Shown: positions 7,794 through 14,994 of the stretch, one piece after another
Numbering within the stretch: position 1 is the first letter of the stretch
Layout of the letters: each line of letters begins with the position of its first letter
Notes under the pieces: generated by a model
Database searches by the model: none
Seen by the model: the letters and a program-made list of their open reading frames with translations, nothing else
Told to the model about the DNA's origin: nothing
Made by a program: the position numbers and the translations under genes
DNA from: Bacteroidales bacterium
GTDB lineage: Bacteria; Bacteroidota; Bacteroidia; Bacteroidales; UBA932
Assembly (NCBI GenBank): GCA_012513425.1
Contig: JAAZCF010000350.1
Span: forward strand, 1 to 27,855
DNA length: 27,855 nucleotides
Reading direction: 5' to 3'

Positions 7794-8870
7794 TTAGTAA
7801 TTATTATGAAGTAACTGGTTGTTTCCGTAAAATTCCATCTTGTTAGAAGTCATTGCTCCGAATACCCCTAGACCTCCATGTATGTTGGAATGGATGTTAT
7901 CCCTTAAATAGATGGAAGACAAATCATCAGTTTCATGTACCTTCTTATATTGGTAGACATCTCTCATGAATAAGCAATAGTCCGTAGATATAGAGGAGTA
8001 GATTAGATACTCGTTGTAATTAATAATATGTCTATTGGAATCGCGATTTACTTGAGTGATATCAAAAGAACCACTGATACAGAACCCCTTTCCTCCAGAA
8101 AAATCATACAATTTGTCAAGTCCTGCATGATTGTCGTCAACTCGAGAGATGAACAGAAAATCTTTATGCAACTCCTTTCCAATTAGATTGGGAAACATAT
8201 AGCTCCAATCTCCGACCATACCGGCGACGGGGCTGTCAAAATATTCTAGATTTTCTTCCAATGCTGTTCCAGTCCTCCATTTTGGATTCCCGTCATAGAA
8301 CTTTCCAGTTGCGTTGATATCTTCCACTCCAGGGTAGTCTGAACATAGTTCTTCCACCGGTAGAAAATCATCGGATCCTTTGCCTTTTTTTTCCCCACGA
8401 ATCAACAGGAATTCTGGCACATCGTCAATATAATAATAGGCGCCATACCCTACGTAATCTGGTGGTATTGTTACATGTCCTATTGCAGCTCTGATGAGCT
8501 CCACACTTTCCGGCATTTTCTGCTCGGCCCATACACTGTCTTGTCCATCTACCTGAACTTCCAATCGGTATAGGTGTCCAGGTATTCCAGAATACTCAAG
8601 CGTCCATTGGTTGTCGTCAGTCCTGACAAACTGGTCAGTCTCAAACCTCTTGGTAATATCTGTTAATTTAATTTCGACCTCGTTAATAGTTGGATATTCT
8701 ATTTCATCATGCCCTCTGGTTTTGGATAGATACAAGGTCTGGACATTGTCCTCAGTCAACACGAACTCAACCACAACCATGCATTCCAGACCTGGGTCAA
8801 GAGTTGTATCCTTGACGCATCCCCAAAGCACTAAGACAATAAGACAAAATACAATAAACTTATTTGCCAT
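7794..8870 (-). CDS. DUF4249-like lipoprotein, partner of the TonB receptor
   Basis: The 358-residue product is a lipoprotein: the hydrophobic leader ends in a lipobox VLWGC. The region after it (VVEFVLTEDNVQTLYLSKT, then EVEIKLTD and a YRLEV strand) and the overall length fit the DUF4249 family, proteins of unknown function that often sit beside a TonB-dependent receptor. I assign the family from recognition, not a search. I prefer the ATG at 8870 over the TTG at 8876. The start overlaps the end of the upstream gene by 11 bases and its TAA is directly followed by the receptor ATG, so the three genes are translationally coupled. Likely a periplasmic or surface accessory to the receptor. Confidence 0.75.
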   Translation of the reverse strand: MANKFIVFCLIVLVLWGCVKDTTLDPGLECMVVVEFVLTEDNVQTLYLSKTRGHDEIEYPTINEVEIKLTDITKRFETDQFVRTDDNQWTLEYSGIPGHLYRLEVQVDGQDSVWAEQKMPESVELIRAAIGHVTIPPDYVGYGAYYYIDDVPEFLLIRGEKKGKGSDDFLPVEELCSDYPGVEDINATGKFYDGNPKWRTGTALEENLEYFDSPVAGMVGDWSYMFPNLIGKELHKDFLFISRVDDNHAGLDKLYDFSGGKGFCISGSFDITQVNRDSNRHIINYNEYLIYSSISTDYCLFMRDVYQYKKVHETDDLSSIYLRDNIHSNIHGGLGVFGAMTSNKMEFYGNNQLLHNNY

Positions 8871-10284
8871 CGACAATTAGTATATAGCAACCTGATACAA
8901 TTAGATCATTATTAGTGTAGCCCTCAACATTGAGATAATATGCTCCAGGTGTATCTGTAGAAAACGAACAACTTCCATCGTTGTTCATCGTCAATTGATA
9001 ATTGCCAGACAATCCAGGAAGAGGCTCTGACGTCCAAGTAATATTCATGCCATGGTAATAATGTGGTAAGCTATAGGTATGAATAGTGTTGATGTCAATT
9101 GGGTTATCACCAACAATAGATAATGTAATGTTATAAGGGAATGAAGTACGATGCTGGTAATATTGCGTATTTGTTGATATGTATGGGCAATAATTTGGCG
9201 CGTGTTCCATCAATGGAGCTTGGCCCCATTTAGATATATACATAGTTGTATTAATGGGTATGGCCGAATGGTCACCAGAAGAATAAAAGACCCTTTCTGC
9301 ATTAGTTTCTGTTGTCAAACAATAATAGTCATCAGTCCAATATCTCTGTAACTGAAGTTCACCATTCGGTGCTACACTATTTAGCCAATAGTGATTGTTT
9401 GTTGACTGATCGAACCAAGCATAGCTATGACAATTGTATGTATTGGAAGCTGGCCTAATCACAGTTGCTGCCGGATATTCAGCTGCGTAAATATTAGTTA
9501 TTCTATTAATCTCAGATGTTGATAATTCTTGCTTTGCCTGAACTCCTAAAGCTTGTCCAAAATATGTATAAACATATGAAGTATTTGATAATAGAAGTGC
9601 CGGTGTGTGTTTGTTTTTTATGGCATATAGCGGGCGAATAGAGTATTCACTATATGTCGTCTTGTCTTTTGTGCGTTCTTTAATCTTGTCTTCGACAATA
9701 GTAAAAAGTTTTTTTGTTACATCAGGATTGTCGATATCCTTTATTGTCCCAGAGGCAATCAAATACTCCAGGAATATTTCATCTTCGTAGTTGACTATTT
9801 GATATGTTTTATCGTAGGACAAATCGTCCATATTCAAATCTATATCCATATTCGCGAAATACTCAATAAGAGTATTTGCAGCATTATTTCTTTGCAAGAG
9901 TTCTTTATGTAGATTGCTATGTGTCAGTACCAATTCTACTGCATCCATAGGATTATTATATGCGAATATGAGATAATTAAGTGGATAGTGTAGGATAGAC
10001 TTAACAAGAGCATCAGTTGTCATTGCATTAAGTGACTTTTGCTGTATCTGGCATGCTTCGAATCTGTCCTCAAGCGAGGCTATTCCAGTCCATGCCTTGA
10101 AGTCCTTTTCGGCCAAAAATACAAATGGCTCGTCAATAGTTTTGACAGAATCAAAAACATCTGCCTTAGTGGCAAATGTAATCGTTGAATATAGTTCGCT
10201 AGTAATGGTGTCATCAATAGGCTGTTTCTGACAAGCAGAAAGCAGAAATAATCCAGTAAGGATGATTTGGATTGAGAGTTTCAT
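8860..10284 (-). CDS. Lipoprotein with Cys/His catalytic-like motif and C-terminal Ig-like domain
   Basis: I do not recognise a named family. The 474-residue product begins with a lipoprotein signal (LFLLSACQK, lipid-accepting Cys18). Residues 40-270 are mostly helical and lack known motifs. The middle has NTYNCHSYAWF (Cys285-His286), then YYCLTT, SSGDHSAIP (Asp338-His339) and YISKWGQAPLMEHAPN (Trp353 region). A Cys in an NCHSYAW context followed by a DHSA His and a SKWG segment resembles the catalytic layout of papain-like or NlpC/P60-like hydrolases; this is inference. From about residue 385 a beta-rich domain ending in GAYYLNVEGY and a Cys-Tyr strand looks Ig-like. It is the first gene of the operon with the DUF4249-like lipoprotein and TonB receptor and has a good promoter 26 bases upstream. 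Confidence 0.65.
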   Translation of the reverse strand: MKLSIQIILTGLFLLSACQKQPIDDTITSELYSTITFATKADVFDSVKTIDEPFVFLAEKDFKAWTGIASLEDRFEACQIQQKSLNAMTTDALVKSILHYPLNYLIFAYNNPMDAVELVLTHSNLHKELLQRNNAANTLIEYFANMDIDLNMDDLSYDKTYQIVNYEDEIFLEYLIASGTIKDIDNPDVTKKLFTIVEDKIKERTKDKTTYSEYSIRPLYAIKNKHTPALLLSNTSYVYTYFGQALGVQAKQELSTSEINRITNIYAAEYPAATVIRPASNTYNCHSYAWFDQSTNNHYWLNSVAPNGELQLQRYWTDDYYCLTTETNAERVFYSSGDHSAIPINTTMYISKWGQAPLMEHAPNYCPYISTNTQYYQHRTSFPYNITLSIVGDNPIDINTIHTYSLPHYYHGMNITWTSEPLPGLSGNYQLTMNNDGSCSFSTDTPGAYYLNVEGYTNNDLIVSGCYILIVDGK

Positions 10285-10309
10285 GGCAATAGGTGATAAG
10301 GCTTAGTCT

Positions 10310-10341
10310 CAAATATACACATTTTTCTAGGAAACAGCAAA
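10310..10341 (-). promoter_or_regulatory. Promoter of the lipoprotein/TonB receptor operon
   Basis: On the minus strand TTTG (10338-10341), a 20-base spacer and TATATTTG (10310-10317) match the Bacteroidetes TTTG-N19/20-TAnnTTTG promoter. The ATG of the first gene is 26 bases downstream of the -7 box, leaving a leader of about 20 bases. Confidence 0.72.
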
Positions 10342-10359
10342 ATTTCTCCACAGTAAATG

Positions 10360-10627
10360 CTAGAGGCGAAGGGGCTTAAAGTAGTTACAGTTGCATTTAT
10401 CAGCTTCAGCTACTTTTTGGTATGGAGGGTGGATGCTTCCAGTACCATATGCATCGATGTTTGGAGTACATTCACTTCTTATGCATGTTGAAGCTGTTAA
10501 AGTTCTTCCGAGCTGATTTTTATTTAGCAAAAAGTGAACTCTTAAATAGCCATCAATTGGCTTTGGCAAATCAATACTATACCAGACTATGTCTTTATAC
10601 TTGAATCTGCCACAATGTCTTTGCTGG
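10360..10627 (-). other. Possible coding remnant, minus strand
   Basis: A minus-strand frame is open from just after a TAA near 10630 to a TAG at 10360. It reads naturally like protein: an aromatic segment FKYKDIVWYSIDLPKPIDGY, then LRVHFLLNKN, LGRTLTAST and a Cys-rich end (CIRSEC, CNCNYF). No ATG start is present except TTG codons, and there is no visible promoter. It may be the tail of a deleted gene. I cannot assign a family, and chance remains possible for about 90 codons. Confidence 0.25.
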
Positions 10628-10653
10628 TCTTTTTTTTATTATTGTTTCATTAA

Positions 10654-10689
10654 CGCTACTTTCTGCCATATATGTGGTAGCGGTTTTTT
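10654..10689 (+). terminator. Orphan terminator-like hairpin
   Basis: CGCTAC (10654-10659) pairs with GTAGCG (10677-10682), with a possible small inner CCAT/GTGG pairing, followed by GTTTTTT. The orientation is plus, yet no plus-strand gene lies upstream as far as 5743. It is either left over from a lost gene or ends a small RNA. Confidence 0.45.
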
Positions 10690-10819
10690 ATCGATGAACA
10701 TATCTATTTATTGTGGAAATAGGATAATGAGGTTGTCCGTAGACAAATCTTTTTCTTCAAATATATGAAAAATAATTGCATATTTCGCTAGTTGCGTATC
10801 GCGTCCAAAGTGTATCAGG

Positions 10820-10920
10820 TGTAGCGGTGTATATAGTACCTGGCTAACGCTCAAATGGGTACCCTTTTATGCACTACAGGTAGTATCCATTTGAGCGCTA
10901 CGAGCGGTATCCTTTTAGCG
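10820..10920 (+). repeat. Intergenic cluster of short direct and inverted repeats
   Basis: CGCTCAAATGG (10848-10858) is repeated inverted as CCATTTGAGCG (10887-10897). GGTACCCTTTTA (10858-10869) and GGTATCCTTTTA (10906-10917) are direct copies with one mismatch. Related GTAGCGGTGTATATAGTACC and GGTAGTATCC pieces lie between and before them. No coding frame covers the cluster. It resembles a dispersed intergenic palindromic repeat, but one window cannot show copy number. Confidence 0.55.
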
Positions 10921-11031
10921 ATATATTCACATATTTAAGATGTTTACAGGGATTTCATCCTACAAAAAGTCCAATACCCCCAATTTTTGCACCATTACCT
11001 AAAAAAACAATCTTGCGAGTTGCTATTTTTA

Positions 11032-11085
11032 TAGAGCGGAAAACAAGACTCGTACTCGCGACCCCGACCTTGGTAAGGTTGTGCT
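11032..11085 (-). pseudogene. 3' fragment of a tRNA-Gly
   Basis: On the minus strand the 54 bases run from the end of the D stem (AGC) through an anticodon arm CAACC-TTACCAA-GGTCG, a variable loop, a T arm GCGAG-TACGAGT-CTTGT, and the acceptor 3' strand TTTCCGC-T followed by CTA in place of CCA. This matches the 3' three quarters of Bacteroidetes tRNA-Gly(GCC) with decay: anticodon read as ACC, one broken anticodon pair and a changed T loop. The 5' half is absent; a run of nine T on the plus strand replaces it. Not functional. Confidence 0.75.
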
Positions 11086-11276
11086 TTTTTTTTGAAAGAT
11101 AGCCTCTATCTATATAGAACCACTTCTTTCTTGGTTGAATTGAGCTATGGGTAAAGTTTTGGGCTAATTATCGCTGTATCTGCTGCGTGAAATATTTGAT
11201 TTATTAGCAATAGTGACGCTATTTATATCACGAATTAGTAATTATTTACTAAATTGCATCATCATATATATTCATT

Positions 11277-12749
11277 ATGAAATAACTTCTATTACTTACT
11301 TGTATTCTTTGTAGTATTTCCTCGTTAGCTTTTGGGCAATCAGATGCACAGAAAGTTGAGAATTGGAAGAAATATTTTCGTGATAATATCTCAAGGTTGA
11401 ATCCTATTGAAGGTTTTTGGTCAGTTGAAGATAATATTACTGTCGCTTCTGGAGGCCTTTCTCTAAGCGATAAACGAAATTAAGAAATAGTCATCTTGAA
11501 ATCACCATCAGTAGGTTTTGTGGTTGAACTTTTGAATCAGGGGAGGATGGTCCAAGTAGGAGAAACTAATGTATACAATCTGTCGTTTTCTTCAGTTTTA
11601 AGTGAGTCTATACAGACTGTAAGGATCGTGCTTGAAAAGAATGGCTATTTTTTTGAGTATTCAACGGCAGACGCGATTGATCAAGTATATAGGGTAGACC
11701 ATAGTTCATGCGTTAAAAGCTACCCTACTGCGAGTATGTACGATGAGGCCAGAAGAGCTGAGGCTGAAAAAACAGCTAGAGCTGCAGCTGAGGAACGGGC
11801 AAAGATAGAAGCGGAGATGAACAGCGAATGGTCAGGTACAGGTTTCGCTCTCAATAATGGATTTGTCGTTACGAATCATCATGTAATTGATGGTGCTAAA
11901 AAAATCTTGGTGCATATGGTTGACGGGAATCCAAATAGCACTATGACTGCTGAAATTGTTGCCAAAGATGAAAGCAGTGACTTGGCAATACTTAAAATTA
12001 ATGACAATAAGTTCACTGGTTTCGGGAAAATTCCTTATTCAATAAGTATTTTGTATGCTGACGTGGGGGAAAAAGTATGGACATTAGGATACCCACTAAC
12101 CCAATATCTTGGTAATGAAATCAAATTAGCTGATGGACTTATTAGCTCTAAGAGTGGATACCATGGTAATATTTCAACTTATCAGATAACAGTTCCTGTA
12201 CAGCCAGAAAATTCTGGTGGACCTTTATTCGACAGTAAAGGTAATATAGTTGGTATCGTAAACGCAAGTGTTCAAGGAGCAGAAAATGTCGGTTATGCGA
12301 TAAAGACAACTTTTTTAGAGACACTGTCTGAAAGTTATTCATTAGCTCAAAATCTTCCATCTTCTAATACCATTGCATCGCTTGCTCTTAAAGACCAAGT
12401 GAAAAAAGTAGAAAAATTTATCTTCTTGATTGAATGTTCTGCCAAAAGTGATAATTCTTCATCAAGTATTTCTTGGCAATCAGGGGAATCCTCTTCTTCG
12501 TCAAGTAGTACGAGGAGTTATGGAGGATCAAATAATACTGTAACAACACGATCTGTCAGTCTTGTAGTAGGAGAGAAAATACGCTTGACTCCAATAACTT
12601 CAACTAATGCCACTTTCGAATCAGATGATGATGAAGTTTTCGTTACAAAAGATGGTGTCGTAACAGGAATTAAACCAAGTACTGCATACGTTTGGGAGCA
12701 TGGTAAAGGCTTACAACTTATTACTGTTAATGTCAGAGGTTTCTATTAA
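11277..12749 (+). pseudogene. Secreted trypsin-like serine protease, frame broken by two TAA codons
   Basis: One frame runs from the ATG at 11277 to the TAA ending at 12749 and would encode 490 residues, but it contains TAA at codon 3 (11283-11285) and codon 69 (11481-11483). After the first stop the frame still encodes an intact signal peptide (LLLLTCILCSISSLAFGQ) and then WKKYFRDNISRLNPIEGFW. After the second stop the chain continues without break: a coiled Ala/Glu/Arg-rich linker, then an S1C-type protease domain with TNHHV (His), SSDLAILK (Asp) and QPENSGGPLF (Ser), a Ser-rich linker, and a beta-rich C-terminal domain ending in VNVRGFY. The part from the TTG at 11496 (417 codons) could be translated alone, but without export. 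Most likely a young pseudogene. Confidence 0.75.
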
Positions 12750-12890
12750 TCAAGTTCTTCATCTACTTCAAAGCAAGCAGCTGATTAAGTTGCATCGTCT
12801 CAAAACAAATTCAAAAGTGGATATATGAAAGAGGCCTATCAAATATGATGTGAACCAGAAAAGTTGGACACATAAAAAAGTGTTTTAATA

Positions 12891-13421
12891 ATGGGAAAAA
12901 ACATTGAAAAGCGTCAACAGTTAATGGAATTGGTTGACGCTGGGTGTGGTCCGATGGAGATTAGCCGACGATTGAACATCTATCGTAGTCTTGCTATCGA
13001 ATGGCGTCTTTTGTATCTTCGCAGAGGAGAAGAAGAATTTATGCAAATCATGAATCAGCACATAGTAAGTAGCAAAATCAAACAAGAAGTAGTCCGAGCG
13101 CATCTTGAAAATGGAGCATCGATAAATTCATTATCAATGGAATATGGTTTGTCATGGTCTGGAATCAAGAAGTGGGTTGACAAAGTAAAGGCAGAAGGTT
13201 ATGATGCATTGATAGACAGTGCATATGGAAGACCAAAAGGTAAGACAGCCCCAAAAAAAGAACGACCCATACCACCAAAACTGCTTGAGGAAAACAGGAA
13301 ATTGAAAATCGAACTTGAGCTAGTAAAGACGGAGAATGCGTTGTTAAAAAAAGTAAAAGCCTTAGTCGAAGAAAGAGATGCCCGTCTGCGAAAGATTGGG
13401 CAAGAGCTATCGAAGAACTAA
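12891..13421 (+). CDS. IS3-family transposase OrfA (helix-turn-helix)
   Basis: The 176-residue product is the DNA-binding subunit of an IS3-family transposase. Two helix-turn-helix units are visible: about residues 12-35 (VDAGCGPMEISRRLNIYRS) and about residues 60-95 (VVRAHLENGASINSLSMEYGLSWSGIKKWV). The C-terminal part (LLEENRKLKIELELVKTENALLKKVKALVEER) is a leucine-zipper coiled coil used for multimerisation. The left IS end lies 22 bases upstream of the ATG. The A7G run within the coiled-coil codons (13346-13353) would let ribosomes slip by -1 into orfB. Confidence 0.88.
   Translation: MGKNIEKRQQLMELVDAGCGPMEISRRLNIYRSLAIEWRLLYLRRGEEEFMQIMNQHIVSSKIKQEVVRAHLENGASINSLSMEYGLSWSGIKKWVDKVKAEGYDALIDSAYGRPKGKTAPKKERPIPPKLLEENRKLKIELELVKTENALLKKVKALVEERDARLRKIGQELSKN
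13346..13353 (+). promoter_or_regulatory. Programmed -1 frameshift site (A7G) of the IS3 element
   Basis: Seven A followed by G lies within orfA codons TTA-AAA-AAA-GTA. A one-base slip back enters the orfB frame, which is open from before this point through to 14260, so the fused OrfAB transposase can be made. A-A-A-A-A-A-G slippery runs are the standard IS3-family solution. Confidence 0.7.
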
Positions 13422-13456
13422 GGCAAGAAGGTTATCAACTTGATTTATTACTAAAG

Positions 13457-14260
13457 TTGATAAAGATGGCTCGATCCACATTCTATTACCACCTATCAAC
13501 ACTTCAGATTCAAGATAAATGGGAAGATGTAAAAGAAACAATCCTGTTTATCTACAATCGTCATGGGGGTAGGTATGGATATAGGAGAATAACTCAAGAG
13601 CTTCTGAGCGAACATCAGATAAAGCTCAATCGCAAGACAGTCAAACGTTTGATGGATGATCTTGGATTAAAATCGATGGTGCGAATAAAGAAGTATAGAT
13701 CTTATACTGGTACCGTCGGAACGATAGCTCCGAACATATTAAAGAGGGACTTCTCAACTACAGACTTCAACCAGAAGTGGGTCACTGATGTAACAGAATT
13801 CCACTTGCTTGGGGTAAAAATATATCTCTCACCTATCATCGAACTCCACAATGGAGAAGTATTGGGATATACTATCTACGATAGACCAGTGTTGCAAATG
13901 GTTCTTGATATGTTAAAATCTACGATATCAGCGCACCCTTCATGTCAAGGAGTCATCCTACATTCAGATCAGGGATTTCATTACCAACACGAAAGTTACG
14001 TAAAAGAAATCAGTAATTTGGGTATAATACAGAGTATGTCCAGGAAAGGAAATTGCCTTGATAACGCATGCGCAGAAAGCTTCTTTAGTCAACTTAAATC
14101 GGAGTTCCTCTACTTAAAAACTTTTGATAGTGTGATGCAATTCAAACAAGAACTAAGAGAATATATAAAGTATTATAACAAAGACAGAATCAAATCAAAG
14201 TTGGGCATCAGCCCAGTCCAATTCAGAAAAATGAAGGAGGAAAATAAAAATGTAGCATAA
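13457..14260 (+). CDS. IS3-family transposase OrfB (DDE integrase core)
   Basis: The catalytic part of the IS3 transposase, in the -1 phase relative to orfA. It has the N-terminal HTH_21-like segment (ARSTFYYHLS, then HGGRYGYRRITQEL), and the rve integrase core with the complete catalytic triad: Asp111 (KWVTDVTEF), Asp171 (ILHSDQGFHY) and Glu207 (LDNACAESFF), giving the D-D-35-E spacing. The frame is open upstream of 13457 back past the slippery site, so the functional protein is probably the OrfAB fusion; the TTG at 13457 or ATG at 13466 are alternative starts. No stop or frameshift interrupts it, so the element may still be active. Confidence 0.88.
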   Translation: MIKMARSTFYYHLSTLQIQDKWEDVKETILFIYNRHGGRYGYRRITQELLSEHQIKLNRKTVKRLMDDLGLKSMVRIKKYRSYTGTVGTIAPNILKRDFSTTDFNQKWVTDVTEFHLLGVKIYLSPIIELHNGEVLGYTIYDRPVLQMVLDMLKSTISAHPSCQGVILHSDQGFHYQHESYVKEISNLGIIQSMSRKGNCLDNACAESFFSQLKSEFLYLKTFDSVMQFKQELREYIKYYNKDRIKSKLGISPVQFRKMKEENKNVA

Positions 14261-14305
14261 TCTCTATATCTTTACTTGGCGTGAGGAGAGGTCCAAAATC
14301 GCCAA

Positions 14306-14385
14306 CCGAAGAATGGCCCTGCTCTAGGGCGTGGCTTGATTTTCATTCTTTGGTGTTAAAACCTCGGGGTCTGGGGCAGAGCCCC
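14306..14385 (+). ncRNA. Folded non-coding tail of the IS element
   Basis: Two hairpins lie between the orfB stop and the right IS end. First, CCGAAGAATG (14306-14315) pairs with CATTCTTTGG (14344-14353), one wobble, enclosing GCCCT-GCTCT-AGGGC (14316-14330). Second, GGGG-TCT (14366-14372) pairs with AGA-G-CCCC (14378-14385) around GGGGC, with one bulged G. Neither is followed by a T run, so they do not look like a terminator. Whether this is a transcript, a transposition signal or a captured passenger is unknown. Confidence 0.4.
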
Positions 14386-14586
14386 ATCCGCTTCAAATAC
14401 ATTTTAATTTTAAATCCGTCCAACTTTTTAGGGCCAGTACAAATATATAAGTAGTTCAATAGAACTCGCCATCAGCTGAAGCTCATTATCTAAGAGTATT
14501 TTAATCACTATCTTATTTCGGTGATATGAAACAGCCAATGAATCATTCCTATACTGCATTAAGGATGAAAACAATGCCGATTTTAG

Positions 14587-14847
14587 TTAGACCTTCAACA
14601 CAGAAGTAACAGGCCTATTGAGCCAGAAGTAGTCTTCGTACAGATAAAAAACAATCGAGGCTTCAAACGCTTTAGTTTGAAATAGCTTCCAAAAGTGTCT
14701 GTCGAATTTGGTCTAGTGGCGTTAGCGCATAATCTGAGGAAATATGCCTGTTCAAAGGCTTCTAATGATGATGAAAATCCACATAATCCAACATCTGGAC
14801 GAAAAGGTATCCTATCACTTAACTTTATGAAAATGTGCGCAGCTTAG
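14587..14847 (+). pseudogene. 3' remnant of an IS1182-like transposase
   Basis: The plus frame ending at TAG 14845-14847 reads HRSNRPIEPEVVF, KNNRGFKRFSLK, a TAG at 14683-14685, then LPKVSVEFGLVALAHNLRKYA. The EFGLVALAHNLRK block and the RPIEPE motif are the C-terminal end of IS1182-type DDE transposases. Further upstream, NHSYTALRMK near 14541 fits the preceding part of the family in another frame, so there is at least one frameshift and one or two stops. The 5' part is missing, cut by the IS3 element or lost earlier. Confidence 0.65.
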
Positions 14848-14856
14848 AAAATAAAT

Positions 14857-14897
14857 AAAGAGGGAAACGAAAAATCTCTTTTTAGTCACCCTCTTTT
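14857..14897 (+). terminator. Terminator-like hairpin after the IS1182-like remnant
   Basis: AAAGAGGG (14857-14864) pairs with CCCTCTTT (14889-14896), with a further AAAAA/TTTTT pairing in the 24-base loop, followed by a short T/A run. It lies 10 bases after the remnant's stop codon and would be its own transcription end. Confidence 0.45.
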
Positions 14898-14933
14898 AAG
14901 AATTGAAGAGGCTTCTTAATATAATGCTTAACC

Positions 14934-14957
14934 GTCCAACTTTTGGGGTTCACATCA
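14934..14957 (+). repeat. Isolated inverted IS end matching the IS3 left end
   Basis: Read on the minus strand, 14957-14934 is identical to the left end of the IS3 element (12846-12869) at 22 of 24 positions, including TGATGTGAACC and AAAAGTTGGAC. It lies beyond the IS3 right end, at the outer edge of the IS1182-like remnant, directly before the GH51 gene. Confidence 0.65.
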
Positions 14958-14994
14958 AAAAACCACAAGTTTAGTTGTATATCTATGGGTTTCT

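Larger units (their letters stand above)
12842..14445 (+). mobile_element. IS3-family insertion sequence with AATA flanks
   Basis: The element spans 12846-14441 (1596 bp). The left end TGATGTGAACCAGAAAAGTTGGAC (12846-12869; first 20 bases define it) and the inverted right end (14418-14441) are both 24 bases, begin with TG and share 17 positions, including AAAAGTTGGAC. AATA flanks both sides (12842-12845 and 14442-14445), consistent with the 3-4 bp target duplication of IS3 elements, though AT-rich tetramers can match by chance. It carries orfA and orfB in the -1 phase with an A7G slippery run. An unusual 157-base folded non-coding tail separates orfB from the right end. Confidence 0.75.

Noticed and set aside
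10422..10604. A 60-codon plus-strand frame (MEGGCFQYH...)
   Set aside because: It is antisense to the more protein-like minus frame here, with no promoter; composition looks random.
10820..10920. Possible CRISPR repeats
   Set aside because: The repeats are 11-12 bases, irregularly spaced and partly inverted, with no equal-length spacers and no cas genes in the window.
11277..12749. Stop codon reassignment or readthrough of TAA in the protease
   Set aside because: All neighbouring genes use TAA as a normal stop, and no recoding signal is visible; simple pseudogenisation explains it better.
12750..12845. 5' half of the IS1182-like transposase on the left of the IS3 element
   Set aside because: I translated the 96 bases in plus frames and found no motif of that family, so I do not claim that the IS3 element split an IS1182 copy at this point.
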